Assembly (NCBI RefSeq): GCF_001750725.1
Contig: NZ_CP017279.1
Span: forward strand, 1,612,001 to 1,676,000
Length of the DNA stretch: 64,000 nt
Direction of reading: 5' to 3'
DNA from: Enterobacter ludwigii
GTDB taxonomy: Bacteria; Pseudomonadota; Gammaproteobacteria; Enterobacterales; Enterobacteriaceae
This document shows, in pieces, positions 45,777 through 55,538 of this stretch. The position numbers and the translations under genes are program-made. The notes under the pieces were generated by a model. That model saw only the letters and a list, made by a program, of their open reading frames with translations. It ran no database searches and was not told where the DNA came from. Each line of letters starts with the position of its first letter. Within the stretch, counting starts at the first letter, position 1.

Positions 45777-47317
45777 AAATACGCTCACAGGTTGGAATGG
45801 TGCTGAATCTCGACAAATGCATTGGCTGTCACACCTGCTCGGTCACCTGTAAAAACGTCTGGACCGGGCGTGAAGGTATGGAATATGCGTGGTTCAACAA
45901 CGTCGAAACCAAACCGGGGATTGGCTACCCGAAAAACTGGGAAGATCAGGAGGAGTGGCAAGGCGGCTGGGTACGCGGGATCACCGGCAAGCTGACACCG
46001 CGTCTCGGCGGGCGCGTGGGCGTGCTGTCAAAAATCTTTGCCAACCCGTCCCTGCCCGGCATTGATGATTACTACGAGCCCTTCACGTTTGATTACCAGG
46101 ATCTGCACCGTGCACCACAAGGCGATCACCTCCCGACGGCCCGCCCGCGCTCGCTGATTAGCGGCAAACGGATGGACAAAATTGTTGGCGGCCCGAACTG
46201 GGAAGAACTGCTTGGCGGCGAGTTCGAAAAACGCGCCCGCGACCGCAACTTCGACAAGATCCAGAAGGAGATGTACGGCCAGTTTGAAAACACCTTCATG
46301 ATGTACCTGCCGCGCCTGTGTGAACACTGCCTGAACCCGAGCTGCGTGGCCACCTGCCCGAGCGGTGCCATCTACAAGCGTGAAGAAGACGGCATTGTGC
46401 TGATTGACCAGGACAAATGCCGTGGCTGGCGCATGTGCATCAGCGGTTGCCCGTACAAGAAAATCTACTTCAACTGGAAAAGCGGAAAGTCGGAGAAATG
46501 CATCTTCTGCTACCCGCGCATTGAGTCTGGCCAGCCAACCGTCTGTTCGGAGACCTGCGTCGGGCGTATTCGCTATCTGGGCGTGCTGCTGTATGACGCG
46601 GATCGCATTGAAGAAGCGGCCAGCACCGAACATGAAACCGACCTCTATGAACGCCAGTGTGACGTATTCCTTGATCCGCATGACCCGGCGGTCATTGAAG
46701 AAGCCTTCAAGCAAGGTATTCCGCAGAACGTGATTGACGCCGCCCAGCGTTCCCCGGTTTACAAGATGGCGATGGACTGGAAGCTGGCCCTGCCGCTGCA
46801 TCCGGAATACCGCACCCTGCCGATGGTCTGGTACGTTCCGCCGTTGTCACCGATCCAGTCTTACGCAGACGCGGGCGGCCTGCCGCTCAACGACGGCGTG
46901 TTACCGGCGGTCGAAAGCCTGCGCATACCGGTGCAGTATCTGGCCAACATGCTCAGCGCGGGCGATCCTGCTCCGGTGCTGCGCGCCCTGAAACGCATGA
47001 TGGCCATGCGTCATTACAAACGCTCTCAGACCGTTGAAGGCGTGACCGATACCCGCGCCATCGAAGAAGTGGGCCTTAGCGTCGAGCAGGTCGAAGAGAT
47101 GTACCGCTATCTGGCGATTGCCAACTACGAAGATCGTTTCGTGATCCCCACCAGCCACCGCGAAATGGCGCGCGACGCCTTCCCGGAACGCAACGGCTGC
47201 GGCTTCTCCTTTGGCGACGGGTGCCACGGTTCCGACACCAAATTCAACCTCTTTAACAGCAGCCGCATAGATGCCATCAACATCACCGAAGTGCGCGACC
47301 ACGGGGAGGGAGAGTGA
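45773..47317 (+). CDS. narY: Nitrate reductase Z beta subunit NarY
   Basis: Iron-sulfur subunit with one [3Fe-4S] and three [4Fe-4S] clusters, 514 aa. Groups CIGCHTCSVTCKNVW, CEHCLNPSCVATCPSG, CRGWRMCISGCPYKK (Trp in place of a Cys for the 3Fe-4S cluster) and CIFCYPRIESGQPTVCSETC are intact. Joined to NarZ and NarV in the complex. Confidence 0.96.
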   Translation: MKIRSQVGMVLNLDKCIGCHTCSVTCKNVWTGREGMEYAWFNNVETKPGIGYPKNWEDQEEWQGGWVRGITGKLTPRLGGRVGVLSKIFANPSLPGIDDYYEPFTFDYQDLHRAPQGDHLPTARPRSLISGKRMDKIVGGPNWEELLGGEFEKRARDRNFDKIQKEMYGQFENTFMMYLPRLCEHCLNPSCVATCPSGAIYKREEDGIVLIDQDKCRGWRMCISGCPYKKIYFNWKSGKSEKCIFCYPRIESGQPTVCSETCVGRIRYLGVLLYDADRIEEAASTEHETDLYERQCDVFLDPHDPAVIEEAFKQGIPQNVIDAAQRSPVYKMAMDWKLALPLHPEYRTLPMVWYVPPLSPIQSYADAGGLPLNDGVLPAVESLRIPVQYLANMLSAGDPAPVLRALKRMMAMRHYKRSQTVEGVTDTRAIEEVGLSVEQVEEMYRYLAIANYEDRFVIPTSHREMARDAFPERNGCGFSFGDGCHGSDTKFNLFNSSRIDAINITEVRDHGEGE

Positions 47318-48012
47318 TGCAGATCCTCAAAATCATCGCCCTGCTGATTGAGTATCCCGATGAAACATTATGGGAAAATCGCGAGGAAGCACTTTCCCTG
47401 ATAGAACAGGATCTCCCTGCGTTACTGCCCTTTGCCCGCCAGCATCTGGATGCCGCGCTGCTGGATAAGCAGGCCGAATGGTGCGAGGTGTTTGAGCGGG
47501 GTCGTGCGACCTCGCTGCTGCTGTTTGAGCACGTTCATGCTGAATCCCGCGATCGCGGCCAGGCGATGGTCGACCTGATGAGCCAGTACGAAAAAGCCGG
47601 CCTGCAGCTGGACTGTCGCGAGCTGCCGGACTATCTGCCGCTCTACCTGGAGTATCTCAGCCTCGTCACCGACGACGAGGCCCGCGAAGGGCTACACAAC
47701 GTTGCGCCGATCCTGGCGCTGATTGGCGGTCGCCTGAAGCAGCGCGGCGTGGCGCATTATCAGCTGTTCGATGCGCTCCTGACGCTCGCAGGCACGCGTC
47801 TGACCAGCGACAGCGTGGCGAAACAGGTTTCCACCGAGAAACGGGATGATACCCGCCAGGCGCTGGACGCCGTCTGGGAAGAGGAACAGGTCAAGTTTAT
47901 CGAGGACAACGCCACATCGTGTGATACCTCACCGATGCAGCAATATCAACGACGCTTTAGCCAGGACGTTGCCCCGCAGTATGTCGACGTCAGTGCGGGA
48001 GGCCCAAAATGA
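47317..48012 (+). CDS. narW: Nitrate reductase Z assembly chaperone NarW
   Basis: NarJ-type chaperone for cofactor insertion into NarZ, 231 aa from the ATG at 47317 (E. coli 231); the GTG at 47314 overlaps the narY stop and is less likely. Typical blocks: [21 protein letters not shown] and [18 protein letters not shown]. Coupled to narV by an ATGA overlap. Confidence 0.95.
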   Translation: MQILKIIALLIEYPDETLWENREEALSLIEQDLPALLPFARQHLDAALLDKQAEWCEVFERGRATSLLLFEHVHAESRDRGQAMVDLMSQYEKAGLQLDCRELPDYLPLYLEYLSLVTDDEAREGLHNVAPILALIGGRLKQRGVAHYQLFDALLTLAGTRLTSDSVAKQVSTEKRDDTRQALDAVWEEEQVKFIEDNATSCDTSPMQQYQRRFSQDVAPQYVDVSAGGPK

Positions 48013-48689
48013 TCCAGTTTCTGAACGTCTTTTTCTACGATATTTACCCCTACCTGTGCGGCACGGTTTTTCTGGTGGGAAGCTGGCTTCGTTATGACTA
48101 CGGGCAGTATACCTGGCGCGCCTCCTCCAGCCAGATGCTGGATAAGCGCGGCATGGTGCTGTGGTCGAATCTGTTCCATATCGGGATCCTGGGGATCTTC
48201 TTCGGACATCTTTTCGGGATGCTGACGCCGCACTGGGTTTATTCGTGGTTTCTGCCGATGTCGCAGAAACAGCTGATGGCGATGATTCTGGGTGGCGTTT
48301 GCGGCGTGCTCACGCTGGTGGGCGGTGCGGGATTATTGATTCGCCGGCTGACGAACCCGCGTATCCGGGCGACCTCCTCCACGGCAGATATCCTGATCCT
48401 CTGCATTTTGCTGGTGCAGTGTATTCTTGGGCTCACCACCATTCCGTTTTCCGCGAAATATCCCGACGGCAGCGAGATGCTCAAGCTGGTGGACTGGGCG
48501 CAGTCGGTAGTGACCTTCCGCGGTGGCTCGTCCGAACATCTGGCGGGCGTGGCGTTTATCTTCCGTGTCCATCTGGTGCTGGGCATGACCATTTTCCTGA
48601 TCTTCCCCTTCACCCGACTGGTGCACGTCTGGAGCGCGCCGGTGGAGTATTTAACGCGCAGGTATCAGGTGGTGAGATCGCGCCGCTGA
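48009..48689 (+). CDS. narV: Nitrate reductase Z gamma subunit NarV (cytochrome b)
   Basis: Five-TM dihaem b subunit oxidising quinol, 226 aa. Haem-binding histidines are visible in [18 protein letters not shown] and the C-terminal FRVHLVLGM...[11 protein letters not shown]. Last gene of the nar operon, convergent with nhoA across a REP-like hairpin. Confidence 0.95.
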   Translation: MIQFLNVFFYDIYPYLCGTVFLVGSWLRYDYGQYTWRASSSQMLDKRGMVLWSNLFHIGILGIFFGHLFGMLTPHWVYSWFLPMSQKQLMAMILGGVCGVLTLVGGAGLLIRRLTNPRIRATSSTADILILCILLVQCILGLTTIPFSAKYPDGSEMLKLVDWAQSVVTFRGGSSEHLAGVAFIFRVHLVLGMTIFLIFPFTRLVHVWSAPVEYLTRRYQVVRSRR

Positions 48690-48698
48690 GTGTTGCCG

Positions 48699-48728
48699 GG
48701 TGGCGCTACGCCTGAGCGCAGCGCCACC
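48699..48728. repeat. REP-like hairpin between narV and nhoA
   Basis: GGTGGCGCT / AGCGCCACC, a 9-bp stem around a 12-nt loop, preceded by TGCCGG, the form of enterobacterial REP units in convergent gaps. Confidence 0.6.
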
Positions 48729-48731
48729 GTT

Positions 48732-49577
48732 CTATTTCCCGGCCTGAGGATGTGTATCAAACCCGGCCATCACCGCCGTCAGCGCGTCCAGCGAAAACCC
48801 GTGTTTTGGATCGTCAACGCCCAGTCCAAACCGTGACTGCATCACCTGATACAGCGCGTTCGCGTCGGGAAGATGGACCTGCTCTTCCGCATGCCCCTTC
48901 TGCCAGTGGGTAAAGTTAAAGTTGGTCAGGGTCAGCTTTCCGCCGTCAGGCAGATGGCGACACATCAACAGATGGTGGCGAAAATGGGATTGCGGCCAGT
49001 GCGCAGACCAGAAGTTGCCCATCACGTAATCGCTGAAATACTGTGTTGTCAGATCAAAATGGTACATCGACTGCCAGTGATCGTGGTGGCTGAACTGCAG
49101 GATCCAGTCGTTGCCCTCGCTCAGCAAACGGTACAGCCCGTGGGGTGTCTCCTGCTCCTCGTTGGCGAGCAAACGAATCGGCGCCGTCAGCGTCTGTCCG
49201 CCAAAACCGACGTCGGCAATCCAGCGCTCGCCGTTGAGTTCAACCAGCAGCAGACGATGCGTACGCGGCGGCATCTGTGGCGGACTGGCTAAGACCACGC
49301 GGCCCAGCACGCTGCGAACCGTAAAGCCCACTTCACGCAAAACGCGTTCGAACAGGCCGTTCTGCTCAAAGCAATAGCCTCCACGACGCGCCGTCACCAG
49401 TTTGTCGACCAGGCACTGATCTTCCAGATGGATCTCGCGCGGCATCACGACGTCAATATTCTCGAAGGGGATCGCGCAGTTGTGGTGTAGATGCAGCGCC
49501 CGCAGGGTGTCGATGTCAACCTGAACAGGCTGTTGCCAGCCCGTACGGGCAAAATAAGCACTCAGAAATGGGGACAT
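48732..49577 (-). CDS. nhoA: Arylamine N-acetyltransferase NhoA
   Basis: Transfers acetyl from acetyl-CoA to arylamines and N-hydroxyarylamines, 281 aa. The Cys-His-Asp triad is complete and at the canonical positions: Cys69 (RRGGYCFEQNGLF), His107 (PRTHRLLLV), Asp122 (WIADVGFGG). Synteny next to narV/yddH matches K-12. Confidence 0.95.
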   Translation of the reverse strand: MSPFLSAYFARTGWQQPVQVDIDTLRALHLHHNCAIPFENIDVVMPREIHLEDQCLVDKLVTARRGGYCFEQNGLFERVLREVGFTVRSVLGRVVLASPPQMPPRTHRLLLVELNGERWIADVGFGGQTLTAPIRLLANEEQETPHGLYRLLSEGNDWILQFSHHDHWQSMYHFDLTTQYFSDYVMGNFWSAHWPQSHFRHHLLMCRHLPDGGKLTLTNFNFTHWQKGHAEEQVHLPDANALYQVMQSRFGLGVDDPKHGFSLDALTAVMAGFDTHPQAGK

Positions 49578-49720
49578 GATTCGCTTCCATGATGTGATGT
49601 TCCCTGTTTATAAACTATTTTCCGGCCTCCATATGCGCAAAAGTGCTTTTTGCGGGTGCATCTTGATTTCGGCTCCCCATCAGACGTTTAATGCCAGAAT
49701 ACCTGCTGAGAGGAATGTTC

Positions 49721-50296
49721 ATGAGCGCGTTTCGTCCCGTTGAATTAAAGCATGCCAGCCGTCTGCTGAACCATGGCCCTACGGTGCTGATTACCAGCCG
49801 CGATGAGTCTATCGACCGTCGTAACGTCATGGCCGCGGCCTGGTCGATGCCGGTAGAGTTTGAGCCACCGCGTATCGCAATTGTGGTGGACAAAAGCACC
49901 TGGTCGCGCGAACTGATTGAGCGCAGCGGAAAGTTCGGTATTGTCATCCCCGGCGTGGCAGCGGCTAACTGGGCTTACGCCGTCGGCAGCGTGAGCGGGC
50001 GCGACGAAGACAAGTTCAACTGCTACGGGATCCCGGTTGTGCAAGGTCCGGTACTCGGACTGCCGGTGATTGAAGAGAAATGCCTGGCGTGGATGGAGTG
50101 TCGTTTACTCCCGGTTACCGCAGCCGCAGAAAAATACGACACGCTGTTTGGTGAGGTTGTTTCGGCAGCCGCAGATGAACGCGCGTTTGTCGCCGGACGC
50201 TGGCAGTTTGACGGCGATAAGCTGAATACCCTGCATCATCTGGGGGCCGGGACGTTTGTGACCAGTGGGAAAATGGTAAAGGCGCTGGAAAAATAG
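49721..50296 (+). CDS. yddH: Flavin reductase-like protein YddH
   Basis: 191 aa from the ATG at 49721 (SD GAGAGGA 7 nt upstream). FMN-binding split-barrel of the flavin reductase/DIM6 type, with ASRLLNHGPTVLITS, NVMAAAWSMPVEFEPPRIAIVVDKSTWSRELIE and FGIVIPGVAAANWAYAVGSVSGRDEDKF matching E. coli YddH. Physiological partner unknown. Confidence 0.9.
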   Translation: MSAFRPVELKHASRLLNHGPTVLITSRDESIDRRNVMAAAWSMPVEFEPPRIAIVVDKSTWSRELIERSGKFGIVIPGVAAANWAYAVGSVSGRDEDKFNCYGIPVVQGPVLGLPVIEEKCLAWMECRLLPVTAAAEKYDTLFGEVVSAAADERAFVAGRWQFDGDKLNTLHHLGAGTFVTSGKMVKALEK

Positions 50297-50301
50297 CCTA
50301 T

Positions 50302-50337
50302 AAAAAAAGCCCTCTCCGCGAGGGAAAGGGCTTTTAA
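50302..50337. terminator. Bidirectional terminator between yddH and the second EF-G gene
   Basis: AAAAGCCC (50305-50312) pairs with GGGCTTTT (50328-50335), giving T-tracts on both strands between two convergent genes. Confidence 0.85.
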
Positions 50338-50338
50338 A

Positions 50339-52438
50339 TTACTTCGCGCGCCGTGCAATAATTTCATCCGCAACATTACGCGGTGCTTCCGCGAAATGAT
50401 GGAATTCCATCGTGTAGGTCGCGCGGCCTTGCGACATCGAACGCAGCGTCGTGGCATAGCCAAACATCTCCGCCAGCGGCACATCCGCGCGAATAATCTG
50501 ACTACCGTACTGCTCTTCCATTCCCTGCACCATGCCGCGGCGGGAAGAGAGATCGCCCATGATGTTGCCGGCGTACTCTTCCGGTGTTTCCACCTCGACA
50601 TGCATGACCGGTTCAAGAATCACCGGGTCCGCTTTGCGAGCGCCCTCTTTAAAGCCGAGGATCGCCGCCATGCGGAACGCCATTTCCGAGGAGTCGACCT
50701 CGTGATAGGAGCCAAACGTCAGGGTCGCTTTCACATCGACAACCGGATACCCCGCCAGGACACCGCTGTTCATGGCTTCGCGCAGGCCTTTCTCCACATA
50801 CGGAATATACTCGCGCGGGACAACGCCGCCCTTGGTGGCATCTTCAAACACAAAACCACTGCCGGGCTCTAACGGTGCCAGACTGAGCACCACATGGCCG
50901 TACTGCCCTTTACCGCCGGACTGTCGGACAAATTTCCCTTCGATATCCTTCACCGCTTTACGCAGGGTTTCACGGTACGTGACCTGTGGGCGACCAATGT
51001 TCGCCTCAACGCCGAACTCACGCCGCATGCGGTCAACGATAATCTCAAGATGTAACTCACCCATCCCGGAGATAATTGTCTGGCCGGACTCTTCATCGGT
51101 GTGCAGACGAAACGAAGGGTCTTCCGCTGCCAGGCGCTGCAATGCAATGCCCATTTTCTCCTGATCGCCTTTGGTTTTCGGCTCAATCGCAAGCGAGATA
51201 ACCGGGTCCGGAAACTCCATCCGTTCCAGCGTGATGACGGCATTCGGGTCGGTGAGCGTGTCACCGGTTGTCACATCTTTCAACCCAACGCAGGCCGCGA
51301 TATCGCCCGCGCGCAGCTCATCCACTTCGTGGCGATCGTTAGCATGCATCAGCACGATGCGCCCAATGCGCTCTTTCTTCCCTTTCACCGGGTTGTACAC
51401 CGCGTCGCCTTTGCGCAGCACGCCAGAGTAAACGCGGATAAAGGTCAGCTGTCCGACGTACGGGTCGCTCATCAGTTTAAAGGCCAATGCGGAGAACGGC
51501 TCGTTGTCGTCTGGATGACGCTCGGCATGCTGCCCATTCTCATCCACACCATCAATGGCGGGCACGTCCAGAGGCGACGGCATCAGTTCAATGACCGCAT
51601 CGAGCATGCGTTGCACGCCTTTATTTTTAAACGCGCTGCCGCACAGCATCGGCTGGATTTCACCGGAGATGGTCCGCATACGCAGCCCCCTGATGATTTC
51701 CGCTTCCTCTAAATCACCCGTTTCCAGGTATTTATCCATCAGCTCATCGCTGGCTTCCGCCGCCGCAGAGACCATTTTTTCCCGCCATTCCTGCGCAGTA
51801 CTCACTACGTCATCCGGCACAGGAGCATAGGTAAACACCATGCCCTGGGTAGCATCGTCCCACAAAATGGTACGCATTTTGATGAGATCCACCACGCCGG
51901 TGAAGTGTTCTTCTGCCCCCACCGGAATAACAATCGGGACCGGATTCGCTTTCAGACGCTCCTGCATCATTCGCACGACGCGGAAGAAGTCCGCACCCGG
52001 GCGGTCCATTTTGTTGACGAAGGCCAGCCGCGGGACATGATATTTGTTCGCCTGACGCCAGACGGTTTCCGACTGCGGCTGCACGCCACCGACGGAGTCA
52101 TACACCATGACAGCGCCGTCGAGTACACGCATGGAACGTTCCACCTCAATGGTGAAATCCACGTGGCCCGGGGTGTCGATAATGTTGATCCGGTGCGGTT
52201 CAAAGCCCCGGTCCATACCTGGCCAGAAACAGCTGACTGCCGCAGAGGTAATGGTTATCCCGCGCTCTTGCTCCTGTGCCATCCAGTCGGTAGTTGCCGC
52301 GCCATCGTGTACTTCACCCAGTTTGTGGCTCATACCGGTATAAAACAGGATGCGCTCGGTGGTGGTCGTTTTACCGGCATCGATATGCGCGGAGATACCG
52401 ATGTTGCGATAACGTTCGAGAGGGATGGGTCGGGGCAT
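50339..52438 (-). CDS. Second elongation factor G (EF-G paralogue)
   Basis: 699 aa, full-length five-domain EF-G. GTPase motifs [33 protein letters not shown] and GSAFKNKG are intact; the domain IV tip region keeps GKGQYGHV, so translocase activity is plausible. It clearly differs from enterobacterial FusA (704 aa): for example [22 protein letters not shown] instead of AVMVYCAVGG, and a different domain IV. It stands alone, not in the str operon, divergent from an ArsR-type regulator. Pseudomonads carry a second EF-G, but this role here is unknown; antibiotic tolerance or stress translation are possible. Confidence 0.9.
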   Translation of the reverse strand: MPRPIPLERYRNIGISAHIDAGKTTTTERILFYTGMSHKLGEVHDGAATTDWMAQEQERGITITSAAVSCFWPGMDRGFEPHRINIIDTPGHVDFTIEVERSMRVLDGAVMVYDSVGGVQPQSETVWRQANKYHVPRLAFVNKMDRPGADFFRVVRMMQERLKANPVPIVIPVGAEEHFTGVVDLIKMRTILWDDATQGMVFTYAPVPDDVVSTAQEWREKMVSAAAEASDELMDKYLETGDLEEAEIIRGLRMRTISGEIQPMLCGSAFKNKGVQRMLDAVIELMPSPLDVPAIDGVDENGQHAERHPDDNEPFSALAFKLMSDPYVGQLTFIRVYSGVLRKGDAVYNPVKGKKERIGRIVLMHANDRHEVDELRAGDIAACVGLKDVTTGDTLTDPNAVITLERMEFPDPVISLAIEPKTKGDQEKMGIALQRLAAEDPSFRLHTDEESGQTIISGMGELHLEIIVDRMRREFGVEANIGRPQVTYRETLRKAVKDIEGKFVRQSGGKGQYGHVVLSLAPLEPGSGFVFEDATKGGVVPREYIPYVEKGLREAMNSGVLAGYPVVDVKATLTFGSYHEVDSSEMAFRMAAILGFKEGARKADPVILEPVMHVEVETPEEYAGNIMGDLSSRRGMVQGMEEQYGSQIIRADVPLAEMFGYATTLRSMSQGRATYTMEFHHFAEAPRNVADEIIARRAK

Positions 52439-52504
52439 AATATTTCCTTAGTCATTAAGACTGCGTTGTGACGACCGGGATGGTCGCGTGTTCGTTCGTT
52501 TGCT

Positions 52505-52531
52505 ATAATAGTCCTATTGTACGAGTATTAT
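52505..52531. promoter_or_regulatory. Inverted repeat in the EF-G / ArsR intergenic region
   Basis: ATAATAGTC (52505-52513) and GAGTATTAT (52523-52531) form an 8-of-9 inverted repeat 9 bp apart. It overlaps a TATAAT (52504-52509) on the plus strand and TATTAT on the minus strand. AT-rich dyads of this kind are typical ArsR-family operators over promoters. Confidence 0.5.
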
Positions 52532-52598
52532 CGAACTATTTTTTTACGGTTGACCTATTGTTGATATAGCTCAATCTGACACCAGACGCAGGAAAACG

Positions 52599-52898
52599 AT
52601 GATCCCGAACCACCCTGAAACTGAACAAATACTGCTGGAAAATGTGCTTTTTGCCCTTGGTAACCCGCTACGGCTGTCGATTATCCGCAGGCTGGCCGAT
52701 GGCAGCGAACTGAGCTGTAACGCGCTGCGCCCGGACGAGGTGGTGAAATCGACGATGACCCATCACTGGCGCGTGCTGCGCGACAGCGGCGTGATTTGGC
52801 AGCGCCCGCAGGGACGAGAAAATATGATTTCACTGCGCAGAGACGATCTTGATGCCCGCTTTCCGGGGCTGATGGCAATATTGCTGCAGACGAAGTAA
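52599..52898 (+). CDS. ArsR-family HTH regulator
   Basis: 99 aa winged helix (LENVLFALGNPLRLSIIRRLADGSELSCNALRPDEVVKSTMTHHWRVLRDSGVIWQRPQGREN). The metal-binding ELCVC motif of arsenic sensors is absent: only one Cys occurs, so it probably senses something other than a metal or works by dimer dissociation. Divergent from the EF-G paralogue, which is the likely target. SD CAGGA. Confidence 0.85.
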   Translation: MIPNHPETEQILLENVLFALGNPLRLSIIRRLADGSELSCNALRPDEVVKSTMTHHWRVLRDSGVIWQRPQGRENMISLRRDDLDARFPGLMAILLQTK

Positions 52899-52910
52899 CG
52901 CGTGTGTCGT

Positions 52911-52935
52911 GTCGGGCGACTCCGCGCCGCCCGAC
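52911..52935. repeat. GC-rich hairpin between arsR and pptA
   Basis: GTCGGGCG / CGCCCGAC, an 8-bp stem with a 9-nt loop between convergent genes; REP-like. Confidence 0.5.
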
Positions 52936-52941
52936 CCTCTC

Positions 52942-53172
52942 TCATATTGAATAGCCGGGTTTCTTAATTAAGTGATCCAGGTTGGGTTCAATTTCGGTAT
53001 CCCAGACCTGCGCTTTCCAGTCGGCTTCCTGCACTTCATTCAGGGCGACCGAAATAGAGCGATCTTTACTGTTCAGATGACGGGTAATCACCTCGGCAAT
53101 ATCCGCCGCCAGCGCGGTTTTTTGGTCGTCGTTCAAATCACGGGGAAAACATTTGATATCTACGTGTGGCAT
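52942..53172 (-). CDS. pptA: 4-oxalocrotonate tautomerase-family protein PptA
   Basis: 76 aa from the ATG at 53172, so that Pro follows Met as the catalytic base after Met removal ([13 protein letters not shown]). The C-terminal IKKPGYSI and [11 protein letters not shown] match E. coli PptA (YdcE). The longer frame upstream lacks this N-terminus. Small homo-oligomeric tautomerase; natural substrate not known. Confidence 0.92.
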   Translation of the reverse strand: MPHVDIKCFPRDLNDDQKTALAADIAEVITRHLNSKDRSISVALNEVQEADWKAQVWDTEIEPNLDHLIKKPGYSI

Positions 53173-53209
53173 ATGCAGGCTTCCAGTTATGAATGTGAGT
53201 TCCACGTTA

Positions 53210-53827
53210 TCAGATTATCTCGTTTGCCTTTAACACCTTGTGCAGTTCCGCCAGCTGGCACACGGTATCCGCAATCGCCGTTATCTTCGGCGTATTCGCC
53301 GCAAACCATGCATGGCGAGGCCCCCAGGTGCGTGCAACCGTGATGTAGACGTCAAGCAGCGTCAGCCGTTCCCCGAGTGCAAAAGGGGTGGCACTGAGCT
53401 GGCTGTCAAACCACAGATAGAGTGATTTTCGGTATTCAATACAGCTGTTTTTCAACTGCTCCGGCGCATCCGGCACCCAGCGTTCAGGGTAGTCGGCGTA
53501 GGTAAAGGTGGGATAAACGTTCGCAACAAACCAGATGAGCAACCGCTGAAACTGCTGCCGCTCAGCCTGGCCGACGGCAGGCGCAAGATCGGGACATCTG
53601 TCCAGCACCATCAGCGCAATCGCCGCCGTTTCGGTCATGATCGCCCCGTTCTCCAGTTCCAGCGTGGGTACCTGACACAGCGGATTGCGTGCTTTCAGCA
53701 ACTCACGCTGCGGACCGGGCTGGTCAAACCCGTCCACGTTGATAAATTGATAAGGGATGTCTGCCAGCGTCAGCATCACTTCACTGATTGCCGATCCCCA
53801 GCCGGGTACGCCATAGAGTTTAATCAT
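53210..53827 (-). CDS. yncG: Glutathione S-transferase-like protein YncG
   Basis: 205 aa, the E. coli length. N-terminal thioredoxin-like GST domain ([50 protein letters not shown]) and an all-alpha C-terminal domain ([23 protein letters not shown]). Substrate unknown. It ends 37 bp before pptA on the same strand. Confidence 0.92.
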   Translation of the reverse strand: MIKLYGVPGWGSAISEVMLTLADIPYQFINVDGFDQPGPQRELLKARNPLCQVPTLELENGAIMTETAAIALMVLDRCPDLAPAVGQAERQQFQRLLIWFVANVYPTFTYADYPERWVPDAPEQLKNSCIEYRKSLYLWFDSQLSATPFALGERLTLLDVYITVARTWGPRHAWFAANTPKITAIADTVCQLAELHKVLKANEII

Positions 53828-53867
53828 GTTGCCCCCTCCGAGATGAAAACCCTAAGTGTAGACATGA

Positions 53868-54755
53868 CTAATAGGTTATCCCAGGCGGGTTCACGTCGGA
53901 TTGCGTCACCGCTTCGCCCTCTTCCCCCCAGCGTGCCAGCACCCGCTGGTACTCTCCACGCGTAATAGCGCCCTCCAGCGCAGCCTGCAAAGCATAAACC
54001 AGCCCATTGCCCTTTTTGGTCGTTGTGGCGACATAGGCTCTCTTCGGCCCGAGACCCACTACGCGCGTTTTGCCGGTCAACGCCGCTTTATAGGCGGATA
54101 CGGATTGAGGCCCGAAGAACACATCCGCCCTGCCGGACTGAATATAGAGGTTGCCGGAAGCATCATCGGTCAGATAGACCGGCAGCGCAGGCTCACGACC
54201 GGCTTTTTTGTTCTCTTCATTCCAGCCCAGCAGAATGCGCTCCTGATTGGTCCCGGAACCGACAATCACCTTTTTGCCTGCCAGATCTTTTGCGCTGTTA
54301 ATCGCCTGGACCGCGCTGGTGGATTTCACGGAAAACGCCAGTGAGTCGACGCGATAGGTCGCAAAATCAAATTTCTCTTTTCGCTGTTCGGTCACCGCAA
54401 TATTCACCAGCGCCACGTCATAGCGTCCGGAGCTGATCCCCAGCGGCCAGTCTTCCCAGGCCGTGGGAACCAGCTTCAGCTTTAACCCCAGACTGCCCAC
54501 CAGCAAGCGGGCAATATCCGGATCGCTGCCAATCCGCGTCCGGTTATCGCTGGCAAGCAGCGCCAGCGGTGGAGAGTTGAGCGCTGAGATCGCTACCGTG
54601 AGCGTGCCCGGCTCAACAAATTTATAGTTCGCGGGGATCTTCGCGACGGCCTGCCGATCTACCGTCACCGGCAGCGGCTGCTCGTTGGCGTGTAAATCGA
54701 TACCCGCATGGCTCGCGGTCGTAAAAGCCAGACCGGCCAGAAAAGCATATTTCAT
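53868..54755 (-). CDS. Amino-acid-type ABC transporter substrate-binding protein (1)
   Basis: 295 aa, family-3 periplasmic binding protein with a signal peptide (MKYAFLAGLAFTTASHA). Motifs: GTLTVAISALNSPPLALLA, ARLLVGSLGLKLKLVPTAWEDWPLGISSGRYDVAL, EKFDFATYR, VIVGSGTNQERI. It is clearly paralogous to the second binding protein at 56977, as shown by the shared WEDWPLG and KFDFATYR blocks. Last gene of the eight-gene operon; SD TAAGGAG. By analogy with B. subtilis YtmJ/YtmK or YxeM it may bind a modified cysteine. Confidence 0.85.
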   Translation of the reverse strand: MKYAFLAGLAFTTASHAGIDLHANEQPLPVTVDRQAVAKIPANYKFVEPGTLTVAISALNSPPLALLASDNRTRIGSDPDIARLLVGSLGLKLKLVPTAWEDWPLGISSGRYDVALVNIAVTEQRKEKFDFATYRVDSLAFSVKSTSAVQAINSAKDLAGKKVIVGSGTNQERILLGWNEENKKAGREPALPVYLTDDASGNLYIQSGRADVFFGPQSVSAYKAALTGKTRVVGLGPKRAYVATTTKKGNGLVYALQAALEGAITRGEYQRVLARWGEEGEAVTQSDVNPPGITY

Positions 54756-54764
54756 CTGCGCTCC

Positions 54765-55538
54765 TTACAGCACTTTTGACAGGAACTGGCGCGTTCGCGG
54801 GTGCGACGGACGGGTTAATACGTCGTCACTGCTGCCCTGCTCCACAATTTTGCCGTCGACCATAAAGACCACCTGATCCGCCACTTCCCGGGCAAAGCCG
54901 ATCTCGTGGGTGACCACCACCAGCGTGGTACCCGAGCGGGCGAGCTTTTTAATCACGTCCAGCACTTCGCCAACCAGTTCCGGGTCGAGCGCTGAAGTGG
55001 GCTCATCAAACAGCATTACCCGGGGACGTAACGCCAGCGCGCGGGCAATGGCAATACGCTGCTGTTGGCCACCGGAGAGATGGCGCGACCAGGCGTCGGC
55101 TTTATCGCGCAGCCCGACCACATCCAGCAGGCTGTATGCCCTTTCAACGGCTTCTTTCTTACTCAGTTTTTTATGGGCGATGGGCGCTTCAATCAGGTTT
55201 TCCAGCACCGTGAGATGCGGAAAGAGATTAAAGTTCTGGAAGACATAGCCCACATTGACGCGCTGCTTGAGGATCTCTTTCTCTTTCAGCTCGTAGAGTT
55301 TGTCACCCTGACGGCGGTAACCGATGTAATCACCGTCAATCTGGATAAACCCTTCGTCGACGCGTTCCAGATGGTTAATGGTGCGCAGAAGCGTCGATTT
55401 ACCCGATCCGGAAGGCCCGAGGATCACCGTTACCGATCCGGGCGGGATCTCCAGCGAGACGTTATCAAGCGCTTTATGGCGGCCAAAAAACTTACTGACG
55501 CCGGTAATCGAAATATGCCCTTCAGGAGAGGTTTGCAT
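54765..55538 (-). CDS. Amino-acid-type ABC transporter ATP-binding protein
   Basis: 257 aa, polar amino acid (GlnQ/HisP) type. Walker A GPSGSGKST, Q-loop VFQNFNLFPHL, signature LSGGQQQRIAIARAL, Walker B VMLFDEPTSALDPE, H-loop VTHEI. It overlaps the end of the permease gene by 17 nt (SD AGGAG) and lies 9 bp before the first binding-protein gene. Resembles B. subtilis YxeO/YtmN. Confidence 0.88.
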   Translation of the reverse strand: MQTSPEGHISITGVSKFFGRHKALDNVSLEIPPGSVTVILGPSGSGKSTLLRTINHLERVDEGFIQIDGDYIGYRRQGDKLYELKEKEILKQRVNVGYVFQNFNLFPHLTVLENLIEAPIAHKKLSKKEAVERAYSLLDVVGLRDKADAWSRHLSGGQQQRIAIARALALRPRVMLFDEPTSALDPELVGEVLDVIKKLARSGTTLVVVTHEIGFAREVADQVVFMVDGKIVEQGSSDDVLTRPSHPRTRQFLSKVL

